This document shows positions 50,984-60,597 of a stretch of DNA of 64,000 nucleotides, piece by piece (position 1 is the first letter of the stretch; each line of letters begins with the position of its first letter). The DNA comes from an uncultured Acidobacteriota bacterium. Lineage in GTDB: Bacteria > Acidobacteriota > UBA6911 > RPQK01 > JAJDTT01. Below the pieces are notes generated by a model. It saw only the letters and a list, made by a program, of their open reading frames with translations. It was not told the origin of the DNA and made no database searches. The position numbers and the translations under genes were made by a program. The stretch spans positions 30,474 through 94,473 of the forward strand of contig CATOST010000015.1 of assembly GCA_951812665.1 (NCBI GenBank), written 5' to 3'.

Positions 50984-52122
50984 GGATCGCCCTCGTGGGT
51001 CCGGCCCATCCCTTGCGCGGCGGAATCGCCCAGTACACCGGATCCCTGTACGGCGAGCTGGAGCGGCGCCACCAGGTGCGCATCTATTCCTTCCGGAAGC
51101 TCTATCCGAGACTGTTCTTTCCCGGAAGCTCGGAGTTGGACCAGAGCCCCAGCGCCTTCAAGGTGCCCTCCGAGAGGCTCCTGCGCCCTCTTTCTCCCGG
51201 CAGCTGGGCCGCCGCGGCCCGGAGAGTCGCCGCCTGGGGACCCGAACTGCTGGTCTTCCAATGGTGGCACCCCTTCTTCGGTCCGGCCTATGCCGACCTG
51301 ATCCGGCGCGTCCGGAAGCGGGCAGCTCCGGTGATCCTGTTTCTGTGCCACAACGTCTTCCCCCACGAACGCATGGGGAGCCGTCTTCTGGAGACGATGC
51401 TGGTGAGGATGGCCTTCCGCCGCGTGGACGGGTTCCTGGTCCAGTCGGAGGACCTGGCGCGGCAGGTGCGGGAGCTCCGTCCGAACGCTCCGGTACGGAG
51501 GGTCCACCATCCGGCCTACTCCTTTTACCGGCGCTGGGACTCCGAATCGCCCGGGCCGGGTGAGAAGCCCTGTATCCTCTTTTTCGGAAACATCCGGGCC
51601 TACAAGGGGCTCGACGTCCTGATCGAGGCCTTCGCCCGGGTTCGGCAGGAGCTGGAGGCGGAACTGGTGGTGGCGGGGGAGTTCTATGGCGATCCCCGTC
51701 CCCTGAAGGAACGGGTCCGGGCTCTGGGCCTCGACGGCGAGGTCTCCTGGACCGGCGCCTATGTGCCCAACCGGGAGGTGCCCGCCCTCTTCCGCCGCGC
51801 CCACGTGGTGGCGCTTCCCTACCGGAGCGCGACCCAGAGCGGGATCGTCCCCCTGGCCTACCAGTTCGGAGTCCCGGTCATCGCCAGCGACGTGGGAGGA
51901 CTCTCGGAGGTGGTGCTGGACGGCAAGACCGGGCTCCTCTTTCCACCCGGAGATTCCGATCGGCTGGCGCGTCTCCTGGTCGATTACTTTCGCCGCAATC
52001 TGCGACCACGGTTCCAGCCGCACATCTTGAAATTCAACCGCCGGCTGGGTTGGGATCGGGTGGGCGGCCGGATTCTGGAGATGGCCCGGTCGCTGGGAGC
52101 GAAGGAAGGCGGGGAAATCTGA
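50980..52122 (+). CDS. Family 4 glycosyltransferase
   Basis: 380 residues, ATG overlapping the stop of the previous frame. The N-terminal Rossmann half begins MRIALVGPAHPLRGGIAQYT, the usual glycine-rich loop. The C-terminal half has LFFGNIRAYKGLDVLIEAF, TGAYVPNREVPALFRRAHVV and PYRSATQSGIVPLAYQFGVP followed by DVGGLSEVVLDGKTGLLFPP, the nucleotide-sugar binding elements of GT4. It probably adds a hexose during surface-glycan synthesis. It sits in a coupled row of genes from 50008 to 55985. Confidence 0.9.
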   Translation: MRIALVGPAHPLRGGIAQYTGSLYGELERRHQVRIYSFRKLYPRLFFPGSSELDQSPSAFKVPSERLLRPLSPGSWAAAARRVAAWGPELLVFQWWHPFFGPAYADLIRRVRKRAAPVILFLCHNVFPHERMGSRLLETMLVRMAFRRVDGFLVQSEDLARQVRELRPNAPVRRVHHPAYSFYRRWDSESPGPGEKPCILFFGNIRAYKGLDVLIEAFARVRQELEAELVVAGEFYGDPRPLKERVRALGLDGEVSWTGAYVPNREVPALFRRAHVVALPYRSATQSGIVPLAYQFGVPVIASDVGGLSEVVLDGKTGLLFPPGDSDRLARLLVDYFRRNLRPRFQPHILKFNRRLGWDRVGGRILEMARSLGAKEGGEI

Positions 52123-52124
52123 TC

Positions 52125-54386
52125 ATGGCGGCGAGAAGGAAAGGCAGGAGATCCTCCCCGGGGTTCGGATCCCGTCTCTGGCGGCCGGACCTGCTCTACC
52201 CGTGCCTCCTCGTGGCGGTCGTCCTGGGGCTCTACTGGAATACGCTGGGCCACGAGTTCGTCCACGACGACCTCACCCTGATCCAGCAGAACCGGACGGT
52301 GACGGAGCTGCGCTGGGGAGACATCCTGAGCCACCGGGTCTACCGGCCGGTCCGCACGCTCACCTATGCGTTCAACTACTGGCTGGGCGGTCCGGACCCC
52401 ACGGGGTACCACCTCTTCAACCTGCTCCTGCACGCCCTCAATTCGCTCCTGGTCTACTGGCTCTTCCGGGCCGTCACCGGACGCCGGACGCTGGCGCTGG
52501 CGGGAGCGCTCCTCTTTGCCGCCCACCCGGTGCAGACCGCGGCCGTGGCTTACGTGTCGGGACGGAAAGACCTGCTGGCCGCCTTCTTCATTCTCGCGGG
52601 GTGCCTGTCGTTCCTCTCCTATCGGGACACGGGGCGGCGGCGATATCTCCTGCTCTGCCTCGCCTGCCTGGTGGTGGGGGTCCTGGCCAAGGAGCTGGTG
52701 ATCGTGCTGCCGGCGCTGCTCCTGATTCTGGACCTGTGCCGCGTGGACCGCTCCGGCGGGCCGGGCCGGGAGCCGGTGGCGGTTCGAATCTTCCGCGCTC
52801 TCGCGCGCTCCCGGCTCGCCTACGCTCTGGGCTTCCTTCTGGCCGGGGCGTCCCTCTACTATGCCCTCTTTCTGAGTCCGGCCAGCCGCATGGAGGGACT
52901 CTGGGGAGGAAGCCTCGCGGCCCATGCCGGCACCTGCTTCAAGCTCTTCTCGCACTATTTGAGTCTGGCGCTGTTCCCCCATCCGCTGATCGCGGACTAC
53001 ACGGGAGAGGTCTTTGCCCTCTCTCCCGGGTTCGCCGACGCGCCGACCCTGCTGGCGGTGCTCCTGCTGGTGGCCTTCGTCGCCGTAGCCATCCGGATCT
53101 ACCCCTCCCGTCCCCTGGTCTCCCTGGGGATGGGCTGGTTCCTGACGGCGTTGGCGCCGGTGCTCCAGATCCTGCCCTTTCACGAGTTGGCGGCCGACCA
53201 CTTTCTCTACGTACCGCTGATCGGTGCGTGCCTGGTGGGAGGAGCGGCGGTGGACTACGTGTCCCGCGAGATAGGTTATCGGGAGCTGGCCCTGGGGGTG
53301 CTGGCCCTGGTCCTGGTGGGATTCTCGCTGCGCACCGTGGGGCGCAATCGGGATTGGGCCGACGTGGAGACCCTGTGGCGGGCGACCTTGGAACAGGCCC
53401 CCGGGTCCTACCGCGCCCACAGCAATCTGGCGGTCACCTACATGGGGAAGCAAGAGCCGGACCTGGCCCTGAAACACACTCTGAGAGCCTTGGAGCTCAA
53501 CCCCGGCCGGGCCCTCGAGTGGAGCAATCTGGGCGCCCTGTACGTCCAGTTGGCCGAACGCGCGAGAGCGCGGAAGAAATACGATCTGGCGTCGAATCTC
53601 CTGGACAAATGCCGTGACGCCGCGGGAAAAGCCCTGGAGAGAGACGACTCGAATTTCATGAGTCTGGCCAACATGGGAAACTGCTACGAGAAGGCCGCCG
53701 AGGTCGCCCTTGCGGCCAAAGACTTCGAGCAGGTTCTGCCACTGCGCGAGACCGCATTTGGCTACTTTCAGAAGGCTCTCAAGTCCCGGAAACGCGAACC
53801 CGCCGCCCGCATGGTCTGGCTGTCGGTCGGGGGACTCTTCCTGGACCAGGCTCGCTACGCCCACAATCAGGGAATCGCGGCCTTTGACGAAGGCCAATTC
53901 AAGAGGAAGCAGGAACTGGATGAGCAGGCCAAACGGCTCTACCAGCAGGCGGTGGTTTATCTGAAGAAATTCGTGGAGGCTTATCCCGGCAGCCGGCCGG
54001 GACACCTCAACCTGGGCCTCTGCTACGTTCACCTGAGGAAATTCCCGGAGGCCATTCCGCATCTGGAGCGCGCCGTCCGGATCCGGGCCGAGCCGGAGAG
54101 CCTGAACCTGCTGGCGCACTGTTACGATCGGACCGGCGACGGCGACCGGGCCGTCCGCCTCTACCGGCAGTCGGTCCGCCTCCGGGCCGCGGCCGAGACC
54201 CATTTCAATCTGGGAGTGCTCCTCCGGCGCCGGGGCGAGCTGGCGGAAGCGGAGAAGAATCTGAAACTCGCCCTGGGGTTGTCTCCACCCAAGGACTTGG
54301 CCCGCAAAATCAGAATCCTGCTGGACCTTATTCAAGACCATGTATCGAGATCACAAGATCACCGTCGTCATCCCCTGCCTCAATGA
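52125..54386 (+). CDS. TMTC-like integral membrane protein with C-terminal TPRs
   Basis: 753 residues from the ATG at 52125, which lies 2 bases after the GT4 stop. An N-terminal membrane region with about ten segments (about 24-415) carries the lumenal-type acidic motif HEFVHDDLTL (Asp48, Asp49) and YRPVRTLTYAFNYWLGG, typical of TMTC-like GT-C proteins. TPR repeats follow from about 420 to the end (SNLAVTYMGKQEPDLALKHT; LNLGLCYVHLRKFPEAIPHL; FNLGVLLRRRGELAEAEKNL). The eukaryotic TMTC proteins are O-mannosyltransferases. A role as a polyprenol-sugar dependent transferase fits the neighbouring DPM-like genes but is inferred. Confidence 0.8.
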   Translation: MAARRKGRRSSPGFGSRLWRPDLLYPCLLVAVVLGLYWNTLGHEFVHDDLTLIQQNRTVTELRWGDILSHRVYRPVRTLTYAFNYWLGGPDPTGYHLFNLLLHALNSLLVYWLFRAVTGRRTLALAGALLFAAHPVQTAAVAYVSGRKDLLAAFFILAGCLSFLSYRDTGRRRYLLLCLACLVVGVLAKELVIVLPALLLILDLCRVDRSGGPGREPVAVRIFRALARSRLAYALGFLLAGASLYYALFLSPASRMEGLWGGSLAAHAGTCFKLFSHYLSLALFPHPLIADYTGEVFALSPGFADAPTLLAVLLLVAFVAVAIRIYPSRPLVSLGMGWFLTALAPVLQILPFHELAADHFLYVPLIGACLVGGAAVDYVSREIGYRELALGVLALVLVGFSLRTVGRNRDWADVETLWRATLEQAPGSYRAHSNLAVTYMGKQEPDLALKHTLRALELNPGRALEWSNLGALYVQLAERARARKKYDLASNLLDKCRDAAGKALERDDSNFMSLANMGNCYEKAAEVALAAKDFEQVLPLRETAFGYFQKALKSRKREPAARMVWLSVGGLFLDQARYAHNQGIAAFDEGQFKRKQELDEQAKRLYQQAVVYLKKFVEAYPGSRPGHLNLGLCYVHLRKFPEAIPHLERAVRIRAEPESLNLLAHCYDRTGDGDRAVRLYRQSVRLRAAAETHFNLGVLLRRRGELAEAEKNLKLALGLSPPKDLARKIRILLDLIQDHVSRSQDHRRHPLPQ

Positions 54387-55014
54387 GGAGGAGGGGATCC
54401 GCATGGTCCTGGAGCGGCTCCCCCGGTTCGTGGACGAGATCATCGTGGTGGACAACGGCTCCACCGACGATACGGCGCAGATCGCAGCCGGCATGGGGGC
54501 CCGCGTGATTCGGGAGGACGTGCGCGGGTACGGGCGCGCCTACAAGACGGGCCTCCTCCACGCCCAGGGGGACGTCATCGTGACCCTGGACGGGGACCAC
54601 TCTTACCCGGTCGACGCCCTCTCCTATCTGATCGAAGCTCTTATCGGCTCCGACGTGGGCTTCGTCTCCGCCTCTCGGTTCCCGGTACAGAACCCCAAGG
54701 CCATGTCCTGGAAGAGCTTCATCGGGAACAAGTGCCTGAGCCTGGCGGTCTCGGTCCTGTTCCTGCGCCGGGTCCGGGACTCCCAGTCGGGGATGTGGAT
54801 CTTCTACCGGGAGGCGTTGGAGAACATGAACCTCGTCAGCGACGGGATGGCCTTCTCCGAGGAGATCAAGATCGAGGCCATGCGTCATGCCCGGATCGGG
54901 TTCAAGGAGATCCCCATCAACTACTCGAACCGTGCCGGAGAGAAGAAGCTCCGGCCCTGGAGGGACGGTTGGAGCAATCTGGTCTTCCTCTTCAAGAAAC
55001 GGCTCGGGGGATGA
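54340..55014 (+). CDS. Family 2 glycosyltransferase (DPM1-like, soluble)
   Basis: 224 residues, overlapping the TPR gene by 47 bases. ITVVIPCLNEEEGIRMVLER, VVDNGSTDDTAQIAAGMGARV and metal site TLDGDHSYPVDAL are present, then SQSGMWIFYREALENM. It lacks membrane anchors, as in the DPM1 catalytic subunit. It may supply polyprenyl-phosphate sugar to the TMTC-like protein upstream; this is an inference from gene order. The stop overlaps the next ATG (ATGA at 55011). Confidence 0.85.
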   Translation: MYRDHKITVVIPCLNEEEGIRMVLERLPRFVDEIIVVDNGSTDDTAQIAAGMGARVIREDVRGYGRAYKTGLLHAQGDVIVTLDGDHSYPVDALSYLIEALIGSDVGFVSASRFPVQNPKAMSWKSFIGNKCLSLAVSVLFLRRVRDSQSGMWIFYREALENMNLVSDGMAFSEEIKIEAMRHARIGFKEIPINYSNRAGEKKLRPWRDGWSNLVFLFKKRLGG

Positions 55015-55985
55015 GCGTGGATCCGGACGCCTCTCTGCCCTGTCCCGTCTGCCGCCATCCCCGTTGCCGATTCTGGCGCCGCCTGGAGGACCGGTTCTTC
55101 CAGGTCACCCGCGAGGCGTTTCCCCTCTACCACTGTCCCGGCTGCGGACTCCGCTTCCAGCAGGCGTCTGTCGTTGCGGACCGGATCCCCGGCTTCTACC
55201 CGCCCGGCTACTGGTGGGATCCGGAAGGGGACCCCCGGGGCCTGGAGGGTCTTTACCGGGAGTGGGTGCTCCGGCACGACCATTTGCGCTTCGTCCTCTC
55301 GGTGGCGCCGCCGGGGAACGGCCGCCGCCTCCTGGACATCGGCTGCGGCAGCGGGACCTTCCTGAAGCTGGCCCGGGAGGCCGGGTTCCGGGTGCAGGGA
55401 CTGGAGGCTTCCCCGGAAGCGGGGGAGGCGGCCGAGAAGATTCTGCCGGGCCGGGTGGTGGTGGGAGACGAACGGGAACTGATCCGAAGTGGCGACAGCT
55501 TCCACCTGCTGACACTCTTTCACGTCCTGGAGCACCTGCCCCGGCCCCTGGACTACCTGCGGCGGATCCGACGGCTCCTGGCCGAAGGCGGCGGCCTGGT
55601 GATCCAGGTTCCCGACAGCCACAGTGTCCAGGCGTCGCTCCTGGGTTCCCGGTGGTACGGCCTGGACTGCCCCCGCCACATCCACAACTTCACGGCTCGG
55701 GCACTGGTCGAGCTCCTCGGCCGCGCCGGCTTCCGGGTGCGCCGGGTGCGCCACTTCTCCCTGCGCGACAACGCCGCCGCCCTGGTCTCCAGCCTCTTTC
55801 CGTCGCTCGATCCCATGTCCCAGAAGGTGCGCCTGCTGCGGGAGACGAAGCAGGCGCGGTCCTTGGGGTTCTCGGTGAAGGAGGCCGTCTATTTCGGACT
55901 GTTGCTCCTGGCCCAACCCCTTGCCGCCGCGGAGGCCGCCCTGGGCCGCGGCGCCACGGTAACGGTCTTCGCCACCGCCGAATAG
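55011..55985 (+). CDS. Class I SAM methyltransferase with N-terminal zinc ribbon
   Basis: 324 residues. A zinc-ribbon-like N-terminus (CPVCRHPRC and YHCPGCGLRF) precedes the methyltransferase fold: LLDIGCGSGTFLKLAREAGF (motif I, about 102-121), LEASPEAGEAAEKILPG, then HVLEHLPRPLDYLRRI. This combination is widespread in polysaccharide clusters, where such enzymes methylate sugars or carry out C-methylation. It is the last gene of the coupled series 50008-55985. Its final codons (ATAE and stop) lie in the tandem duplication that follows. Confidence 0.85.
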   Translation: MSVDPDASLPCPVCRHPRCRFWRRLEDRFFQVTREAFPLYHCPGCGLRFQQASVVADRIPGFYPPGYWWDPEGDPRGLEGLYREWVLRHDHLRFVLSVAPPGNGRRLLDIGCGSGTFLKLAREAGFRVQGLEASPEAGEAAEKILPGRVVVGDERELIRSGDSFHLLTLFHVLEHLPRPLDYLRRIRRLLAEGGGLVIQVPDSHSVQASLLGSRWYGLDCPRHIHNFTARALVELLGRAGFRVRRVRHFSLRDNAAALVSSLFPSLDPMSQKVRLLRETKQARSLGFSVKEAVYFGLLLLAQPLAAAEAALGRGATVTVFATAE

Positions 55986-56105
55986 GCCGTCCGATTCACC
56001 TCCCATCCTCCCTGGCACCTGTATTGCTTCTGTATTGCATGAGGGACCGCAGAAGGCATCTGTTCGATCTGGTTCCAAAAGAGTAAACTTGCCGGGAGTG
56101 TTCCA

Positions 56106-56462
56106 ATGACGTCCGAACTCACGATCATCATCGTTTCGCTCGGTGGCCTCATCCTCACCGCCACCGTCACCCTGGGCGGCCTCATCCTCACCCAATTCCG
56201 GGCCAGCCGCCGGGACCTCGACGAAAGACTCGCGGGCATCGACTCACGGCTGAGTGACGCCGCCCATGAAATCCGCGAAAATCGTGACCGCATCGCGCAG
56301 CTTGAAGTCTTGCTTACCGAACGCATTGCGCAGGTCGAATTGTCGCTTACCGAACGCATTGCGCAGGTCGAATTGTCGCTTACTGAATGCATCGCTCGGG
56401 TCGAGGGCAACGTGGACGTGCTCCGCGAGTACTTCGTGGGAGAACGACGCAAGGTTGTCTGA
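56106..56462 (+). CDS. Small membrane-anchored hendecad coiled-coil protein (subfamily A)
   Basis: 118 residues: a membrane segment with a repeated GGLIL motif (about 6-30), then RASRRDLDERLAGIDSRL and 11-residue units (LTERIAQVELS, encoded by an exact 33-base tandem repeat at about 56311-56376). The end is DVLREYFVGERRKVV. The GGGAGTGTTCC leader is shared with the next copy. Family and function are not recognised. Confidence 0.75.
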   Translation: MTSELTIIIVSLGGLILTATVTLGGLILTQFRASRRDLDERLAGIDSRLSDAAHEIRENRDRIAQLEVLLTERIAQVELSLTERIAQVELSLTECIARVEGNVDVLREYFVGERRKVV

Positions 56463-56656
56463 GCCCGCTAGCATTCTGGGTCGATGACAGTTGGCCGATT
56501 CTCTGGACCGCAGTAGGACTGTAGTCGTGATCCCCACCGCCGAATAGGCCGTCCGATTCACCTCCCACCCTCCCTGGCACCTGTATTGCTTGAGGGAACG
56601 CGGAAGGCATTTGTTCGATCTGGTTCCAAAAGAGTAAACTTGCCGGGAGTGTTCCC

Positions 56657-57013
56657 ATGACGTCCGAACTCACCATCATCATCGTTTTGCTCGGTGGCCT
56701 CATCCTCACCGCCACCGTTACCCTGGGTGGTCTTATCCTCACTCAGTTCCGGGCCAATCGCCGGGGTTTCAACGAACAACTGGCGTTGATCCGGTCAGAT
56801 CTTCGCGACGCCGCCCGTGAACGTAGCGAAATCCGTGACCGAATTGCCCGGGTCGAAGTCTCGCTCACGGAACGAATTGGGCAGGTCGAGGTCTCCCTTA
56901 GGGAACGTATCGCTCAGGTCGAGGCCTCCCTTAGGGAACATATCGCTCAGGTCGAGGGCAACGTCGGCGTGCTCCGCGAGTACTTCGTGGGAAAAGGGCG
57001 CAAGGTTGTCTGA
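56657..57013 (+). CDS. Small membrane-anchored hendecad coiled-coil protein (subfamily A), duplicate
   Basis: 118 residues, the duplicated partner of 56106. It has the same MTSELTIIIVLLGGLIL segment and the same C-terminus (VLREYFVGKGRKVV). The coiled coil differs more (RSEIRDRIARVEVSL, TERIGQVEVSL, RERIAQVEASL) and shows its own 33-base duplication at about 56897-56962. Repeat units are therefore expanding or contracting independently within each copy. Confidence 0.75.
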   Translation: MTSELTIIIVLLGGLILTATVTLGGLILTQFRANRRGFNEQLALIRSDLRDAARERSEIRDRIARVEVSLTERIGQVEVSLRERIAQVEASLREHIAQVEGNVGVLREYFVGKGRKVV

Positions 57014-57041
57014 GTTCGCTATTATTCTGGGTCGATGACAG

Positions 57042-58130
57042 TTGGCCGATTCTCCGGACCGCAGTAGGAAACTAGTTTCCGTCGTCGTGGTGAATTACGG
57101 GCGCGCGGAGTTGCTGCGTGCCTGCCTGCAATCTCTCCTGGAGCAGACCTGGCCCCGGTTGGAGATCCTCGTGGTCGACAACGGGTCCCGGGACCACAGC
57201 ACGGATGTCGTCGCCTCTTTTGCCGGCCGCGGGGTGCGGCTTCTGTCCCTCCCTGAGAATCGAGGATTCGCCGCCGCCGTCAATGTGGGGGTCCGCCAGG
57301 CCCGGGGCGAACTGGTGGCTCTGCTGAACAACGACGCCGTGGCGATTCCGGAATGGGTCGAGGAGCTGGTGTCGGGCATCGGCTCCTTGCCGGGCGTAGG
57401 AATGTGTGCCTCCAAGATCCTCTTCCACGGGACCGGCGTCATCGACAAGGCGGGGCATCTCATTTTCCCGGACGGGCAGAACCGGGGCCGGGGAACCGGC
57501 GAGCGCGACCGGGGCCAGTATGACGCGACGCAAGAAATCCTCGCGGCCGACGGCTGTGCCGCTCTCTACCGCAAGCAGGTTCTGGAAGAGGTCGGCGGCT
57601 TCGACGAGAGCTACTTCGCTTACGCGGAGGACGCCGACCTGGGGCTCCGGGCCCGTTGGCTGGGCTGGCGCTGCCTCTATGTGCCCGGGGCCGTGGTGCA
57701 CCACCATCACTCCTCGACCCTGGGCCCCTACTCACCCCGGAAGATCTACTGGGTGGAGCGGAACCGGCTCTGGCTGGCGCTCAAGAACTTTCCCCTCCCC
57801 CTGCTGCTCTTGAACCCCTTCTTTTCCATCTATCGTCTGTTTTGGAACCTCTGTGCCGCTCTACTACGGCGCGGGGCCGCCGGCAACTTCCGCCGGGGAG
57901 GCTCCTTGTGGCTCCTGCTCCGGGTCCAGGTCCGGGCCTACCGGGACGCCCTGGCCGGGGCGGGTCCGATGCTACGCAGACGCCGCCGGATCCGATCCAC
58001 CCGCAAGATCGGCGACCTGGAATTCTGCCGCCACCTCTTCCGCTTCCGCATCTCCGCCTACCGCTTGGCCTTCGGCGACGTCGAAGCAGAGATCCGAACC
58101 CCTCCGGTTGCACCGCATGAGAAGGGCTGA
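57042..58130 (+). CDS. Family 2 glycosyltransferase
   Basis: 362 residues with TTG start at 57042; no better start lies upstream. LVSVVVVNYGRAELLRACLQ, VVDNGSRDHSTDVV, the metal site LLNNDAVAIPEWVEEL and YFAYAEDADLGLRARWLGWR are clear. C-terminal hydrophobic segments (about 255-285) suggest membrane attachment. Its start lies within unit 2 of the tandem duplication, and unit 1 carries a broken copy of the same start. It is the last gene of the glycan region before the tRNA cluster. Confidence 0.8.
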   Translation: MADSPDRSRKLVSVVVVNYGRAELLRACLQSLLEQTWPRLEILVVDNGSRDHSTDVVASFAGRGVRLLSLPENRGFAAAVNVGVRQARGELVALLNNDAVAIPEWVEELVSGIGSLPGVGMCASKILFHGTGVIDKAGHLIFPDGQNRGRGTGERDRGQYDATQEILAADGCAALYRKQVLEEVGGFDESYFAYAEDADLGLRARWLGWRCLYVPGAVVHHHHSSTLGPYSPRKIYWVERNRLWLALKNFPLPLLLLNPFFSIYRLFWNLCAALLRRGAAGNFRRGGSLWLLLRVQVRAYRDALAGAGPMLRRRRRIRSTRKIGDLEFCRHLFRFRISAYRLAFGDVEAEIRTPPVAPHEKG

Positions 58131-58161
58131 TAGGGTGCTCCGCTAGTCACTTCTACACTGA

Positions 58162-58233
58162 GCTGGCGTAGCTCAAGGGTAGAGCAACTGATTTGTAATC
58201 AGTAGGTTGGGGGTTCGATTCCCTTCGCCAGCT
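58162..58233 (+). tRNA. tRNA-Thr (TGT anticodon)
   Basis: 72 bases. The acceptor stem GCTGGCG pairs with CGCCAGC; the anticodon loop TTTGTAA gives TGT; the T arm carries GGTTCGATTCC. CCA is not encoded. Confidence 0.95.
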
Positions 58234-58297
58234 TTCCCTTTCCGCAAAGCCGGACTCGGCTGTCGCGACCGGTGGCTAGAGGTCGTCCCATTTTCAG

Positions 58298-58327
58298 TTT
58301 GAATACGTCGCCCGAAGTGCGTATAAT
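58298..58327 (+). promoter_or_regulatory. Candidate sigma-70 promoter for tRNA-tuf operon
   Basis: TTTGAA (58298-58303) and TATAAT (58322-58327) with an 18-base spacer. It sits between the first tRNA-Thr and tRNA-Tyr, so it could drive tRNA-Tyr, Gly, Thr and tuf. Confidence 0.5.
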
Positions 58328-58441
58328 GTGGCACTTCCCGTATCCTCCCTGGCAATGAGGCTGCTTTCCAGGAAGGTGGGGTGTACTGGCAGGAAAAAAC
58401 AACGGGGCGGATGGGGATCGGACATTCCCCGATTGCAATGA

Positions 58442-58526
58442 GGAGGGGTGGTCGAGTGGACAAAGGCAACGGGCTGTAAACCCGTCGCCCTTCGGGGCTA
58501 CGCAGGTTCGAATCCTGCCCCCTCCA
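58442..58526 (+). tRNA. tRNA-Tyr (GTA anticodon)
   Basis: 85 bases with a long variable arm (CGTCGCCCTTCGGGGCTACG). GGAGGGG pairs with CCCCTCC; the anticodon loop CTGTAAA gives GTA. Confidence 0.95.
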
Positions 58527-58590
58527 GACCAGTAGCCGCCCTCCCGGAATCTAGAGAGAACGGACTCGGATTTTTCGCATACGGTGGAGG

Positions 58591-58666
58591 GCGGGAGTAA
58601 CTCAGTTGGTAGAGTAATAGCCTTCCAAGCTATCGGTCGCGGGTTCGAGTCCCGTCTCCCGCTCCA
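58591..58666 (+). tRNA. tRNA-Gly (TCC anticodon)
   Basis: GCGGGAG pairs with CTCCCGC; anticodon loop CTTCCAA gives TCC. The 3' CCA is encoded (58664-58666). Confidence 0.95.
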
Positions 58667-58706
58667 ACAGTGGCTTCGTGGACAACAGCCGGCGAGACGG
58701 ATATGT

Positions 58707-58778
<72 letters not shown>

Positions 58779-58816
58779 TTCCAACTGACAGTCAAGGTTA
58801 ATTCAGGAGTTCCATC

Positions 58817-60004
<1,188 letters not shown>

Positions 60005-60007
60005 GGC

Positions 60008-60157
60008 ATGCGCGACATCATCACGCTCCGATGCACTGAGTGTAACCGGAAAAACTATAATACGACCAAGAACAAGAAGACTCAGCGCGGTCGGCTCGAG
60101 CTGAGAAAGTATTGCAGTTGGTGCCGCCGCCACGTGGCTCACCGCGAGGCGCGATAA
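60008..60157 (+). CDS. rpmG: Ribosomal protein L33
   Basis: 49 residues: [20 protein letters not shown], then [20 protein letters not shown]. Four cysteines (CTEC, CSWC) form the zinc ribbon of the C+ type L33. It begins 3 bases after tuf. It is too short for most ORF searches. Confidence 0.95.
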   Translation: MRDIITLRCTECNRKNYNTTKNKKTQRGRLELRKYCSWCRRHVAHREAR

Positions 60158-60169
60158 ATGATTGCCAGC

Positions 60170-60247
60170 AGGCCAGTAGCTCAAAGTTGGTAGAGCGCCG
60201 GTCTCCAAAACCGGATGTTGGGGGTTCGAGTCCCTCCTGGCCTGCCA
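60170..60247 (+). tRNA. tRNA-Trp (CCA anticodon)
   Basis: AGGCCAG pairs with CTGGCCT; anticodon loop CTCCAAA gives CCA. The 3' CCA is encoded (60245-60247). Position between rpmG and secE is common in bacteria. Confidence 0.95.
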
Positions 60248-60284
60248 ATTTTGGGACCCTGTGCGGCTGTGGTCCGGAACCGTC

Positions 60285-60500
60285 ATGTTGGAAAAACTTG
60301 CGACTGCTCCCGGGAGGTTGAAGAGCTTTTACTATGAGGTGAAGAGGGAGTTGCGAAAGGTCACTTGGCCCGGTCGCAACGAGGTCTACGGCACCACGAT
60401 GGTGGTGCTGATCAGCGTCTTCTTCTTCGGGTTCTATCTCTTCTTCGTGGACATGATTCTGAGCAACCTCGTGGACAGGGTGTTCGAGTTTTTCCGGTAA
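60285..60500 (+). CDS. secE: Preprotein translocase subunit SecE
   Basis: 71 residues with the conserved EVKRELRKVTWPGRNEV region followed by a single membrane segment (about 40-60) and a short tail. It clamps SecY in the translocon. The ATG at 60285 is preferred; a GTG at 60261 would add eight residues. The context before nusG is standard. Confidence 0.95.
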   Translation: MLEKLATAPGRLKSFYYEVKRELRKVTWPGRNEVYGTTMVVLISVFFFGFYLFFVDMILSNLVDRVFEFFR

Positions 60501-60597
60501 CGAACGCGCTTTCCCCGGAGGCAGGTCCGGGGCGCCGCGGAGCGGGACGATCGGCTCCGCGACCAGAAGGAAGGAAGGATCGCCGTTGGAGGATTCC

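Larger units (their letters stand above)
55974..57060 (+). repeat. Tandem duplication, about 560-base unit in two copies
   Basis: Unit 1 (about 55974-56531) and unit 2 (about 56532-57060) both begin CACCGCCGAATAGGCCGTCC and include the same leader (GGTTCCAAAAGAGTAAACTT). Each contains one small coiled-coil gene and ends CTGGGTCGATGACAGTTGGC. Unit 2 ends in the start of a GT2 gene; the matching end of unit 1 is a dead copy of that start. The units differ by scattered substitutions and by short indels. Confidence 0.8.

Noticed and set aside
49777..52122. Single 781-residue fusion of GT2 and GT4
   Set aside because: The frame enters by chance through hairpin repeats and crosses the GT2 in a wrong frame after 50600. 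GT2 (50008, frameshifted) and GT4 (50980) are separate genes.
52202..53617. Second + frame open for 471 codons in the TMTC-like gene
   Set aside because: Pro/Gly/Arg-rich shadow of a GC-rich gene; the other frame has membrane segments and TPRs.
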